Shown piece by piece: positions 37,321-50,010 of a stretch of 64,000 bases of DNA. Numbering within the stretch: the stretch's first letter is position 1; each line of letters opens with the position of its first letter. Origin of the DNA: Blasia pusilla (lineage: Eukaryota; Marchantiophyta; Marchantiopsida; Blasiales); the NCBI GenBank assembly GCA_050084515.1, contig CM114274.1:2604001-2668000 (forward strand). Reading direction: 5' to 3'. The notes below the pieces were generated by a model. That model saw only the letters and a list, made by a program, of their open reading frames with translations, was not told the origin of the DNA and made no database searches. The position numbers were made by a program, and so were the translations under genes.

Positions 37321-39389
37321 TGTCGCGACCCTCATAACCAAACAACACCAAATAGGCGCCAAGCAGAACAACATGACTCAAGTGGACTCACGCTGCGATG
37401 TTTGCGCTTTGGAGAGGCATTTGGAAAGGTTTTGTTACGACCCTCATAACCAAACAACACCAAATAGGCGCCAAGCGAAACATCATAACTCAAGTGAACT
37501 CACGCTGCGAGGTTTGCGCTTTGGAGAGGCGTTTGGAAAGGTCTCTTGGAAAAGTATAAGAGACGAAACGTGGAACAGAGTTGTGCATTTCATGAGTAAG
37601 TGGTCACGACCAAGAAACCTAGACCAAACGCGAGCCAAGACTTGAGATGAGTTGAGTGTTGGGAGGTTGGTTGCCAAAGAGGTGAGAACCAGTTTGGAAC
37701 ACGACTAGCGCTTGGGAGAATCAGACTGTGTTTAGGACCATAACGTTGAGTTTCAAGATGCATTTGGGACAAAAAAAAGAGCGCGTTGGAAAGCTTATCT
37801 TGAGACGCTTTCAATGCATCAAAGATCTTAGCAAACGCATAAGTACAGGCTGAGATATTGGCCAAAAACAACTGGGAGAGCAATCGGGTTGAGGGCCAAT
37901 TGGAGAGGCCCGGGTGTCTTTTCCTAAATGTAGGGGGCCCCCGGAGATTCCCAGAAGTACTAATAAGGGAGGAGTCTCTCCAAGATGTCTCGGAACATAA
38001 ATCCCCACTCTGGGCGCCAAATGGCATTTCAGAGGCACGGGATGGAACGGGAGTTTGGCGTTGGAACTCGAAACCCAAACCTGATCCGAGGACGTGGACT
38101 TTGTATGCCACACTCGGATTCCAACCCGAGATTCACTTCCTGCGAGTCTTGGTGAGGAACTCATTGGATGTCCATCGGACAATTGGAACCGTGAGGCGTG
38201 AAACGCCGTTTCACGTTCCTGAACCGACCAGAAAGTCTGTCCCAAGTCTTTCGAGACTTGCTCGTGTTGTAAACCGCGAAACTAGGAAGGTTGAGCTTGA
38301 TGAAAGACCAAGACGAGAACTCGGAAAGTTAGCCCGCTGATTGATCCAATACCCGACTAACCAGAGTGCGTGTTTGGATGCAGATCAACGTTGAGAGCGT
38401 GACCTACTGAACGCACGCTTCCGCAACAAACAAGATTAACGTTCAAGGAGAGTAGGCGCACGAAAGGTCTCTTGGAAAAGCCCAAGAGACAAAATGCGGA
38501 ACAGAGTTGTGCATTTCATCCATTAGTGGTCACGACCAGGAAACCTAGACCAAACGCGAGCCAAGACTTAAGATGAGTTGAGTCTTGGAAGGTTGGTTTC
38601 CAAAGAGGTGAGAACCAGTTTGGAACACGACTAGCGCTTGGGAGAATCTGATTGTTTTTAGGACCATAACTTTGAGCTCCAAGATTAGTTTGGGACAAGT
38701 AAGGATGCGTTGGAAAGCGTATCTTGAGACGCTTCCAACTCACCAAAGATCTTAGCAAACGCATAAGTACAAGCTGAGATATTGGCTGAAAATGACTTTG
38801 AGAGCATTCGGGTTGAGGGCCAATTGGAGAGGCCCGGGTGTCTTTCCCTAAATGTAGGGGGCCCCCGGATATCCCTAGAAGTACTAGTAAGGGAGGAGTC
38901 TTTCCGAGATGTCTCGAAACACGAATCCCCACTTTGAGCGCCAAACGGTGTTTCAAAGGCACGGGATGGAACGGGAGTTTGGCGTTGGAACTCGAAACCC
39001 AAACTTGATCCAAGGGAGTGGAATTTGTACGCCACACTTGGATTCCAACCCGAGATTCACTTCATGCGAGTCTTGGTGAGGAACTCATTGGATGTCCATC
39101 GGAAAGTTGGAACCGCCAGGCGTGAAACGCCATTTCAGGTTTCTGAACCGACCAGAAAGTCTGTCCCGAGTCTTTCGAGACTTGCCCGTGTTGTAAACCA
39201 CGAAACTAGGAAGGTTGAGCTTGATGAGAGACCAAGACAAGAACTCGGAAAGTTAGCACGCTGGTTGATCCAAGGCCCAACTAACCAGAGTACGTGTTTG
39301 GATGCAGATCAGCGTTTAGAGCGTGACCTACTGAACGCACGCTTCCGCAACAAATAAGATTAACGTTCAAGGAGAGCAGGCGCACGACA
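37321..39389 (+). repeat. Chromovirus 5' LTR, interrupted by a solo LTR
   Basis: The LTR's first 110 bases (37321-37430) and remaining 921 or so bases (38469-39389) are separated by another LTR copy of the same family. Rejoined length would be about 1031 bp. It ends GCGCACGACA at 39389, two bases before the primer site. Confidence 0.85.
37431..38463 (+). repeat. Solo LTR of the same chromovirus family inside the 5' LTR
   Basis: A nearly complete LTR copy (TGTTACGACCCTC from 37433 to GCGCACGA at 38463) is flanked by AAGGT at 37426-37430 and 38464-38468. That is a 5-bp target duplication inside the host LTR. There is no internal region, so it is a solo LTR, with minor end changes (two extra T at the start, loss of the terminal CA). 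Confidence 0.8.
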
Positions 39390-39391
39390 CG

Positions 39392-39403
39392 TGGTATTAG
39401 AGC
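39392..39403 (+). promoter_or_regulatory. Chromovirus primer-binding site
   Basis: TGGTATTAGAGC lies two bases after the 5' LTR. It differs at one position from the initiator Met tRNA complement TGGTATCAGAGC. Confidence 0.85.
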
Positions 39404-39540
39404 AAATCCTTGATGAGCGTGAACTTGGGGTCATAGAAGATCTGGGCGTTTGGGGAGAACTCAAGGTAGTCGGAAGACCGCGACACCCGAGGAGGAACGC
39501 AAGAGGAGAGGAGGAGATCTGAGAAAGCGAAGACTCGCAA

Positions 39541-40614
39541 ATGGCGACCAAGGGCGACGAACCGAGGAAACCGCGAGTCAAAGCAAAAAAGCCGAGAGAC
39601 GAATCAATGACGGACCATGAGCCAGAGGTGGAAATTGCGACTCCTGAAGTGCCGAGTCCCAAACATGAGGATATTCCGAACAAAAATCTTTCCGCGGGAC
39701 CTTTGGTTCCAAACTCAAACGATCCGGCCTTTTATATCCAAATGATGGGATTGATGAAGGTGATGGCGGACCATATGGCCGAACACAACAAGCTGATAAT
39801 GGAATTCAAGTCAAATGGAGCCTCTAGTTCCGGAAAGAAGCTTTGTAAGACAAATTTGCCAACGCCATTCACATGAATGGGGCGTTCTCGGAAAGTGAGC
39901 GAATTTCTAACGGAACTCAAACTTTATTTCGAAGAGCAAAAGGCAGATGAACAAGACAAGGTGACTATAGCGCTCACGTTTCTGAAGGATCATGCTCTCC
40001 ACTGGTGGATGACTCACCGTAAAGAACATCTAGGCCATGGGAAAACGTTGAGTTGGGAAGATTTCAAGGAGTTGATTGGGAACCAATTCACTCTAGAATA
40101 TCAGGAGTATCGCGATGGCATGGAGGTTGTGAGGTTGCGCCAGAGCGGATCCCTTAGCGCTTATGTGCAAGAGTTTAGTGCACTCATGAGTGGACTTTCC
40201 ACGGATGAACATACGAAAAAGGTGATATTCTTAAGTGGACTCAAACCGAGCGCCAAAAAGGCCCTCTTTTGTATGCCTCACATGCCAGAGACGTGCGCGG
40301 ATCTTTTGAGGCTAGCAGAGCCGATTGGGGACGATGAAGTCCAACACCAAAAACCCTTTGAGCCAAAAAGTTTTTCTAAGTTACCGAAAAACAAAGGGAC
40401 ATCCAAGAGGGTTTGGAATGGGGGTGAGCGCGACCACGGAGGGTCTCTTGCCCTAGCAGCGAAACAAGTGGAACTCAACACGAAGCCAAGAGGGCCGCTG
40501 TTCACGAGGCCAACGAATGCCAAAGTGATTTGCTACAATTGTGGTGAACCCGGGCATATGGCTAAGGAATGTGTTAGGCCCAAGGTTACCGAGTATGATT
40601 GCGTTTGCTGCTAA
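39541..40614 (+). pseudogene. Chromovirus gag (capsid plus zinc knuckle) with one in-frame stop
   Basis: It starts MATKGDEPRKPRVKAKKPRD. A single TGA at 39874-39876 interrupts an otherwise continuous frame; the truncated sister copy near 17950 has a sense codon there. Capsid-type Retrotrans_gag sequence follows (LYFEEQKADEQDKVTIALTF, DHALHWWMT, EYRDGMEVVRLRQSGSLSAY). It ends with the canonical zinc knuckle CYNCGEPGHMAKEC and a stop at 40612-40614. Confidence 0.9.
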
Positions 40615-43600
40615 GCACTTATCGGCGGGAGATCTGGATACATCTCTCCAAGTCACCAAGAGAACGCCCAATGTGGTTTACCTAGGATCCAAGATCGCTA
40701 ATCGCGATGTGGTGTTGCTCCTTGATACACGTGCTTCACACTCATTCTTAAGCCCGAGAATCAAGAAGATGTTGGGATTGCCAACCACCAAGGCGGATGA
40801 ACCCATTAGGGTAGGATGCGCGGGAGGCACGTCCCACCAGACCTCAGATCTGGTTTTAGGGCTTGTTGTGGGATGCAGAGTATTTGAGTTGAAAGAAATT
40901 TCATAGTTTGCCACATGGACGGAATTGATGGAGTCTTGGGGAACACGTTCTTGGATGCGTATGAGGTGGAACTGAGGTGGAGACCTTTGAGGTTGAGCGT
41001 CTTGGTTAACGGAAAACGGATGGACGTCAGATTGGTTCGTGAGGTTCCTAGGAAGACGGAGTTGGTGAACGCCATCACGAGGACGAGTTTGGTCGAGTTA
41101 GAGGAAGGATTCCTTTGCTTGATGAGACAAGTAGAGGATGATGCAAGCGCGAGACACAGAGATCAGAACTCAGCTTCAAGGGGAATCCCTGAAACACTCA
41201 AGAGAGTTGTGAAAGAATTTGGAGATGTGTTGTCTAAGGAGCTTCCGACTGAGTTGCCACCACATAGGGCGGTTGATCATAAGATTGAGGTGATACCCGG
41301 ATCTCAACCACCTTCAAAGGCACCATATAGGTTGAATCAAGAGGAACTTGCTGAGTTGAAGAAACAGTTGAGTGAACTCCTAGAGAGGGGTTACATCCGA
41401 ACTAGCAAGTCACCTTATGGGGCGCCCGTCCTCTTTGTGAAGAAGAAGGATGGGAAGTTGAGACTCTATGTTGATTACCGGGCGCTGAATAAAGTGACAG
41501 TAAGGAACAATATCCTCTCTCGAGGATGGATGACCTCTTTGATCAATTGTCAGGTGCCAAGTATTTTAGCCGGATTGACCTGAAATTAGAATATTATCAT
41601 ATTCGGATTGCCGAAGCGGATGTAGAGAAGACTGCGAGTAGAACAAGATACGGTTCGTTCGAGTTTGTGGTAATGCCTTTCGGTCTTTGTAGTGCGCCTC
41701 TGACGTTCACCACTTTGATGAACTCCATCTTTCATAAGGAGACGGATGAGTTTGTGATCATCTACATAGATGACATACTCATCTATTCAAAAATACTAGA
41801 GGAGCACGCTCGACATTTGAAGACGGTGTTTGAGAAACTCAAGGCTAACAAGCTGTATGCGAATGCGGATAAGAGTGAGTTCGATTTGAAGAAGATCAAG
41901 TTCTTGGGGCATGTGGTTAGCGCAGATGGAGTGAGTCCAGACATGGAGAAGGTAAGCGCAATTGCCGAATGGGAACCGCCTTCCACTGTGAAGGGGATGA
42001 GGAGGTTCATCGAAGCGGTCCAGTTTTACCGGACGTACATGAAGAACTTTTCGGGAATAGTGAAACCTCTCATGGATTGGACCGCAAAGTTTTACAACAC
42101 TACATGGACCAAGGAAGTGGATAAAGCGTTCAATTGAGTCAAAGAGATCCTCTCGTAGGAACCAGTTCTAAAGCTGTCGGAGTTTGACCAACCGTTCGAG
42201 GTGCACACGGATGCTAGTGATTTTGCGATTGCAGGAATGTTGGTGCAAAAAGGAAGACCTGTAGCATACAAGAGCAAGAAGCTTAGAGACACCGAATGGA
42301 GATGGCCCACTCATGAGAAAGAGTTGTTCGCGGTGGTTCATTGCTTGAGAAAGTGGTGTCACTATTTGGGACTTCACAAGACTCGAGTATTCACCGATAA
42401 CATATCGCTCAAGTATTTTGAGACCTAGGATCGCGTAACACCAAAGCAACTTTGATGGCATGATACCTTGGCGTTGACAAATGTGGAGCTAAGCCACAAG
42501 CTGGGGAAAGACAATGTCATTCCAGATGCGTTAAGTCGCAGGGATGAACATATGCCATCGACAACACAAGTGTTGAGAGCGATGTTCCCTAATGAAACAG
42601 ACCTGGAAAGAAGGCTACATGAAGGATGCGCAAGCGAGGGAGTACCTTGGGAAGTTAAAGCGAGGCGAGAAGGTGGCCAATCTAAGTTTGAGACACGGCT
42701 TGCTAAGGTTTAAGCAAAGCACGATCTATGTAGGTCAAGGCAAGCTACGGACCAAAGTGTTTGTGGAATGTCATGATGGACCTTTGGCAGGACAGAAAGG
42801 GGAGAAATCCACTCTTGTTGTTTTGGCCAAAAGGTTCTTCTGGCCCAACATGAAGTAAGATGTTGCTCAATATGTGAAAACCTGCGTGACCTGTCAGGCA
42901 AACAGAGTTTCTTATGCGAAGAAACAAGGCTTACTTCATCCTTTGCCAATCCCGGAGGGACCCTTGCAAAGCATTAGCATGGATTTCATTACGAGTCTTC
43001 CGGAATCTGAGGGATACAACGCTATACTTATGATCGTTGATCGGTTTAGCAAGTTGGGGAGGTTTGTGCCGACAAGAGAGTCTGCGACGGCCTACATGAC
43101 TTCCCGACTATTCTTGGATGGTTGGTGGCGAGCTCATGGATTGCCTAGGAGCATTGTGTCTGATCGAGATCCGAAGTTTACCAGTGCCTTTTGGAAACAT
43201 CTATTCAGGAGGTTCCAGACCAAACTCAGCTTTAGTATGGCCTTCCATCCTCAAACGGATGGGCAAACAAAAAAAGTAAACTCGGTCATGAACCAGTACT
43301 TAAGGAATTACGTGAGTGCGGACCAAAGAGATTGGGCCAAGTGAGTTTCCAAGTTGGGGAACTAGTGTGGTTGAGTGTGAAAAATCTCACTCTTCCGAAG
43401 GAATTATCCGCAAAATTTTCAGCCAAGTATGTCGGACCGTATGTGATCAAGGCAAAGCCGTTTGAGGATGTGTACACATTGGAGCTGCCAAACGAGTTCA
43501 AGATTCACCCGACTTTCCATGTGTCATTATTGAAGAAGTGTCTTCAAGACGATGTGCGTCCGCAGCGAAGGATGATGTTGAGACCACAACCGGTCATCAG

Positions 43601-43762
43601 AAATGAGGAACCAGAGTTCAAGATTGAGACCATTCTGCGTTCCAAACGTAGAGCCACCAAGTAGAAGTACTTGGTCAAGTGGAAAGGCTACCATGTGAAA
43701 GAGGCGACTTGGATTGTGTAGGCGGATCTTGAACCGGCGCAAGAAACGTTGCGTGACTTCTA
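40615..43762 (+). pseudogene. Chromovirus pol: protease, RT, RNase H, integrase, chromodomain; broken
   Basis: Blocks in order: protease (VLLLDTRASHSFLS at about 40710-40755, with the active-site Gly of D-T/S-G-A replaced by Arg); RT ([14 protein letters not shown] near 41470, FGLCSAPLTF, catalytic YIDDILIYSK near 41765); RNase H (HTDASDFAIAGMLVQKGRP from 42201, VFTDNISLKYF); integrase zinc region and DDE core (CVTCQANRVSY, SMDFITSLP, VSDRDPKF, AFHPQTDGQT; 42874-43344). A deletion follows DQRDWAK, removing the end of the integrase core. Then come GELVWLSVKNL, HPTFHVSLLKKC and a chromodomain (YLVKWKGYHVKEATW, about 43670-43720, with a stop after WIV). The chromodomain places it with chromoviruses. 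Confidence 0.92.
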
Positions 43763-44246
43763 ATGGATGCAAGATAGGCACGTGCATTAGTACATGGTGA
43801 AGCAAAGGACATAACTTGTGACGGGAAAGCTTGGGCTGATTACCCGTTGTAAGTAGAAATATTTAGTTGTTGCAATAAAGAAGGCATGGATTTGGAGATT
43901 CAATGCTTGTGCTTGTGATTTTGAGTTTGGTAGTGCATGGCAATGAGTAGTTCTTCATATGCTTAGGATGCAAGTCAAGGAGGCCAAACAATGAGTATTT
44001 GAGGTGAGAGCTTGTATTCGGATAAGGCATCTAGATCAAGACCAAGGGTTGAAGTACTAGCATTTGGGCTCGCCCTAACGTCGGTGGGGCACATTAGTCT
44101 GTCTTGGGGTTTGTGGTGATCTCATTCATGTTGCATGAGTGAACTTAGTGACGTGCCTAAGTGGAATACGAGTGACCCAAAAGTAGTATGAGTTGGCTAG
44201 GTAGACAGGCAGTTGTTTACAAATAGTGAGTGAAGTGTTAGGTTGC
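43763..44246 (+). other. Chromovirus 3' non-coding region, first part
   Basis: Non-coding sequence follows pol and ends at the TTGC target duplication (44243-44246) of the nested Gypsy element. It continues at 54509 on the far side. No reading frame of note. Confidence 0.7.
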
Positions 44247-44999
44247 TGTCGTGCGCATACACATCGCTACACAACATACATCAGCTGTCACCGAACACAC
44301 ACATAAACACGAATGATCCCATGCTAACTCATGGCATCCAAACAACGAGACAAGAAGAACCAAAATATCTCCAATAATGTAAGATCCAATCTCTCTTTCC
44401 ACCATCTCACACCATAGCTCTCAAAGGTGTGCACTCTCTCTCATGTCAAACCAAACCCACTCTCCTAATGAGAGGTTTGGGTTACATTCACGAGGCTAAA
44501 TACCATAGCTCCGCCGCCTCATGCCAAGAGGTTCAACAAAGAGAGAATGAGCTCTCAAGCTCTCTCTCCTTGAGGTATACCCCTCTCCTCTCCCAAGCTC
44601 TCTCCATGGTAACCTATTCTCCCAAGTCACCTCCTTGGCTCTTGACCTGATGTAGGAGGTCAAGGGCCACTTACCAAAAATAGTAAGTCGATCATATACT
44701 CAAAATGGTACTTACCTAAAATAGTAAGTTCCTCAATATGGCTCCAAATGAGCCGAAACGAAGGGGAAACCTGCTATCTCGGGTTTCCAAGGGCCTCAAC
44801 AGGGCATGTCCTCCACTACTCATGAAGGCGCTCTATTAGATCCCACCGATCTATCCTAAAAGACGTGACAGTTGTCGTGCGCATACACATCGCTACACAA
44901 CATACATCGCTGTCACCGAACACACACATAAACACGCATGATCCCATGCTAACTCATGGCATCCAAACAACGAGACAAGAAGAACCAAAATATCTCCAA
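44247..44999 (-). repeat. Left LTR region of the nested Gypsy, with terminal direct repeats (A-B-A)
   Basis: Segment A (about 130 bp, starting TGTCGTGCGCATACACATCG, ending AAATATCTCCA) occurs at 44247-44376 and again at 44873-44999. Between them lies segment B (44380-44870, ending GACGTGACA) and two bases GT. A purine-rich GGGGGGCG (minus strand) follows at once at about 45001-45009, as a polypurine tract would. The right LTR copy contains only B. Confidence 0.75.
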
Positions 45000-45713
45000 T
45001 CGCCCCCCTAGCTGGTGGTTAGGTCCCTCTAACTCCAGATAGCCATCTATCCCTACCTACCGTGACATACATCTCTCAGACGCTAAGAGCAAGAAGGCCG
45101 GGTGCTCATGTGGCCCCATCGTTAGTCGCCTCCTTGTCATCCATGTCATAGACACAAGTCGGAATGTAGAACTACCTTCTCTATGTACATCTGGGATACA
45201 TCCATCGTCCCTGAGGAACCCTAGTGAGAGGTGGCGTCAAACATGCCATATGCCATCCTCTCAACACCCATCACACACTAGCATCGGCGCACTACAGGCG
45301 AGAACCACACAACATACAACGCAAGCTGCAGGAACTACTACTAAGCTCGGATCTCTTTGTACCATCAATGTTAGGAAGGTGACATGGCGCACAATTACGC
45401 ACATGGTCCTTCCATACCATACCATCACTTCCATCCAGCAAGAGAACACCCGATGGCAAAATGTCACGCACTCTCAGGATAGTGCGCCATGCAGTCACAT
45501 CCAACGCCGCCGGTGCCGTCTGCTGCAAATAGACGAATCTCCCGATGAAACCTCCGGATAGTTGGTCGATAACCACCACCTCGAATAGTCGCATACCTCA
45601 ACGTATCCCGATCTTTGTGCAATCGCCAAGTTCTCGAACGCCATGGGCATCACTCTCGAAATAACTCAGCCCTCGAGAACATGCTCGCACCCATACATCC
45701 GGGTCATCAAGGT

Positions 45714-46391
45714 TCAAACACTCACCAAAGATCTCGACGAATGGCGCGGTAAATCGGCTCGCCATAAAGTAGCAAGTACGGTGAAAAAGACGCTAAGGAT
45801 TCTCTCTGCTGAACCAGATCCCATCGCCAACCATGGCAACGGAGGTCCCAATCTCCTAGGTGACCTCTCTGCAAGCCATACTTGCGTAAACCCCTCTTCA
45901 CCGCTCAGCACAACTCTCTCCGCTAATCCATCCGCTTTGAGGATGATCTCGGTCGGCGGTGGTCGATCGCGCCGATCACACAAGGCTTGGAACTCACCGC
46001 GAAACTCGGTACCCTGGTCTGTCAACACCTCAGCCGGTGCCCCATAATGACTTAGCACTCTGTCAAGGAAGGCATAAGCTACTCCCTCACTTGCTTTGTT
46101 AGGAAATGCAACCAACTCGATCCACTTCGAGAAGTGCTCGACCATCACCAACACATAACGACTGTGACGCTGCGTCAAGGGCAAAGGTCCTGCAAAATCC
46201 AAACTCCATCTATACCCTAAGCCCATGATCGGTAATGGATGCAACTGTGGAGTCGGAGCATTGAACGATGCTTGGACCCGATCACACACCATGCACCTGG
46301 CAATAAACTGTTGAACGTAAGTCTGCATGCCTCGCCACCAATACTGAATCTGGAGCAAGCTATACGTCCGCTTCACCCCAAAGTGACCCAA
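45714..46391 (-). pseudogene. Nested Gypsy integrase, damaged
   Basis: The minus-strand frame starts MGHFGVKRTYSLLQIQYWWR and includes the zinc-binding C-x2-C (ARCMVCDRVQ). The core blocks are LDFAGPLPLTQRHSRYVLVM and VLTDQGTEFRGEFQ. The frame goes out of register after about residue 150, before the catalytic Glu. This is a typical Gypsy integrase. Confidence 0.88.
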
Positions 46392-46797
46392 CTCCTCGTG
46401 GGCATCTTTGCACTAGTCGTGCTCTCTGCAAAGATGCGCACTACGCGAACTCGCCATCCTCCCAAACCCTCAAAACATGTGTCCCCTCCCAACGGAACCG
46501 TCGGCCCGGGCCAGAGGATCCGATCCCGCTCTCTAGCATCCATGGTGCTCGCAAGGCTGCCAGTACGAAGGTACTCTAAGACTACTCCATCATCATGAAT
46601 ATCTCGGCCACTTGTCATGTCCTCACTGGCCTCGGGATCCAAAGACTCTCCACTAGACCTCGCCATCGAAGTCTCCACACTCTGGCTCTCCATAGCCAAC
46701 ATGCCTAAATAGGCTTACGCGTGCCATCCTGGCACCGACTCCTCATCACTCTCTCCATGCCATCGAGCCCGTCGCATCTCGCCGACTCGGGCATGGG

Positions 46798-47771
46798 TTA
46801 CGACTCAACCCATCCGCATCCTGGTTGAGCGTTCAGTCTATGTACCACCTGAAAATCATACTCCTGCAACAACAGAGCCCATCTCGCAAGCTTCCCTGTA
46901 AGCTTGTCGGACTCCATCAACCACTTCAATGGTTGATGATCAGTGATGATGGTAAAGGGGTTGCCGAATAAGTAACACCTGAAATGCGCGACGACCCACA
47001 CATGACCAAGCACTCACCCTCATACGAGTGTGCCAGCGTCTGCGGCGTTGTTCGAGCGGCTAGCGTAAGCCACCACAAACTCTCTACCCTCATCATCATC
47101 TTTGGGTGAGCACCGCTCCAAGCCCCAACATGCTCCAATGTGTGCAATCGAAAGGACGCCTTCTGATCGGTCTCCTCAAGATGGGTGCGGACGTCAACTT
47201 GTCCTTGAGCAAGTGAAATGCTCGCTCCTGCTCATCCCCCCTGTGCCACTCGTGATCCACCTTGGTGAGCAAAGGCGCCAATCGAACTGAATCCCTTGAC
47301 GTATCGCTGATAGAAGTTCGCCAATCCCATGAATGCGCCGAACACGGCTCACATCTCAGTAGGGCGTGGAATGCGTGAGATAGCCTCTACCTTCGTCTGC
47401 TGAACACCAAGGCCCCCTGGGTATATCGTATGACCCAAGTACTCAATCTGGTCGTAGAAGAACTTGCACTTGCCTGGATGTAGCTTCAGCCCATGTAATT
47501 GCAATCGTCAAAACACCTCCTCTAGATGTTGCTCATGCTCCTCAACCGTGGCGCTAAAGACTACGATATCATCAATATAATACCTAGCAAAATCCAGACC
47601 AGCCAAGATCCTATCCATGACCCTCTGAAACTCAGCCCGGGCGTTCTTTAACCCAAATGGTAAGAACCGCCACTGGTACAAACAATCCTTCCCGTGAGGA
47701 TCGATGCCCCAAAATGCCGTCTTCTGCCTGTCCTCCAATCTGATAGGCAGCTGATGGTATCCAGCTCGCAA
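46798..47771 (-). pseudogene. Nested Gypsy reverse transcriptase and RNase H, damaged
   Basis: On the minus strand the RT block at 47771-47508 has MRAGYHQLPI, FLPFGLKNARAEFQR and the catalytic YYIDDIVVFS. The RNase H connection follows at about 47281-47096 (ERAFHLLKDKLTSAPIL), and the RNase H block FTIITDHQPLKWLM at 47013-46798. Stops and frameshifts separate them. Confidence 0.88.
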
Positions 47772-50010
47772 ATCAATGAATCAAGACCTTTGCGTGACCA
47801 ATCGCATCAAAGATCTCCTCGGGGTGGGCATGGCATACCTATCGGACTTTGTCGCCGATTGATAGGTCGGTAATCCCCACACATCTACCTATCCGTCCAG
47901 TTGCCATGCACATCCTTCTTGGCGGGCATGACACTGGCAGATGCATACTCCCCATGCGACATCTCCACTAGTCTTGCTCCGACCAAGTCTTGGCTCCTAC
48001 TCAATCAAAGCCCTCTCCATATCATCAGACCAGAGGGTCGCCGGAAGATCGGCATATCACTCGACAACTCAATGCGGATCCCCGGTCCCTTCAACGCACC
48101 CAAATCCTCCATGCTAAACGCAGCGGCTCCTATAACTCATGAGGAATCGATGTATTCGGCGCCGCTCTCCTCCCGTCAACTTAGGGCCCATATCGGCTCC
48201 CAAGTCTCCATCGTGACTACGGTAGGACTCTCCGTGGCGGGTATCAGTGGTTGCTATGGTGCAACCCCGTCTCGAACAACAACACTCGGCCGCTCTCCTG
48301 CAGCCAACTGCAAACTCTGATCTCCTCCACGTGCAGTGCCCGAAACCATGCTCGATAATGTGGGTATCATCTCCTTGCGTACATTCAAAACATCCCAAGA
48401 AGTCCAAGGGTGTCTCTCCCGATCTCCCTTGGTGCGTAGATCTCCTCGGGTCTTGCCCCCAGCCACTGCCTCCTCCATCTCGGTAGGCATGGGGCTCACC
48501 AACGCAACCGCTGTGATCTGTCGCGATCTCATACGACGTTGCTCAGCCACTCCCAAGCTGAGGATCCATGTCAAGTAGTTCATGTCCATCGCTTGACCCA
48601 AGACATGGCGTCGTGATGCCTCTGACACTGATGGTACTGCCGTCACTCCTATGGGAAATCCCATCGCTCGCTCTCTCTCATCGGCGTTGGGCTCCACCAA
48701 CCGCTGAACCTGGTCATCCCAAACCAAGCCAGGACCGGCCTCCTTGTATGCATAGGAAGCGGAAAACTCACAACGTGGGCAAGGCGCCCGCGGCCTGGCC
48801 TACCCTGTTGACTACGTTCGGCGGTGGTCGATCATCGTGCCTCACCGCTGTGATCGGCGACTGGATCGAGAATGGAATCCACTAACAAAGGGAGGGGCGC
48901 TCCACTCTCGATACGCCCTCCATAACACCGCATGGGGCACCAAGTTGGTCCACCATAGACGCGGGCGATGGGCTCTAGAACCTACACTCGCCGCATCCAA
49001 GAACACTTTTTGGGCGATCAGGCACGCACTGATGAGCACTCGTCACGACCGTGACCAAGAGTCTCTAAGATCGGCACATTCTCCGAATGTAGGCCGGAGA
49101 ACGAGATCGGTGCTCTTGCAATCGCCCGAAGACCTCAACATCTCCCAAAACAACCTGGACCGAAAGTGTCACCAACCCGCTGCCTCGTCCAAAGACTCGA
49201 TTGGCCCGACATGGCCAACCGGAAGTGACCAAATCAATGGTCCCTACCGCTCTAAGTCATGCGCCCCAACAACAAAATATCCTCGGAGGGAACTCTGGTA
49301 CTTCAGATCGCTGGGCATGCACAATAAGTCCAAAAACGAGGCGTAATTGCGCCACATGTCGAGTGAGAGTGAGACGCCTGCAACATCATCACTCTCCACA
49401 TACAAGTACTTCAGACTCGCACTCTGCCTGCAAAAAAGAGCCTAACCCGGTGCTAATCCCTCCAAAGAGATCTAACACTCGAATACCCTCCTCCGGGTAC
49501 ACCACACAATGGGTGTAGTATCCAAGGGTGTCATCGTAGCACTCCCCGCTACCTCGCGTTCCTCAGACCCTTCACGCTCTGGTGCAAACGCCTCGCTCCA
49601 CGCGGTGATCGCACGCGTGCGATCCGCCAATCGTTGAAGCTCCTCGGGCCGAGCCCTGGCGCACCTCTCCTCCACGGAATGATGCAGCTACCATAACACT
49701 CCTCTCCATAGAAATGTCGAACGGGAGTATCCTGCATGGACATGTCCCTCAATCAAATCACTAGGCCAAGTGATGGCACCGCTAAATCTTTGCTAAGGTC
49801 GCCATCTCCTGGCCGTTGCTCGATCATCGCACTGCGTGAATCGAACGGGTAATGAGCTAAGGCGCCCATCACCGATTGCCATCCTGGTCTATAGGACGCC
49901 GACTCCTCCCAAGTAATCCAGGAAAACCCCATCGGTATAACATCGCTCCACCAACCAAGACGTCGAGGACTCAAAGATCGATCACTATCGCCTTGGCGCG
50001 CATCACGGAC

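Noticed and set aside
37321-39389. A single 2.07-kb LTR
   Set aside because: The segment contains an inserted LTR flanked by AAGGT; the real LTR is about 1.03 kb.
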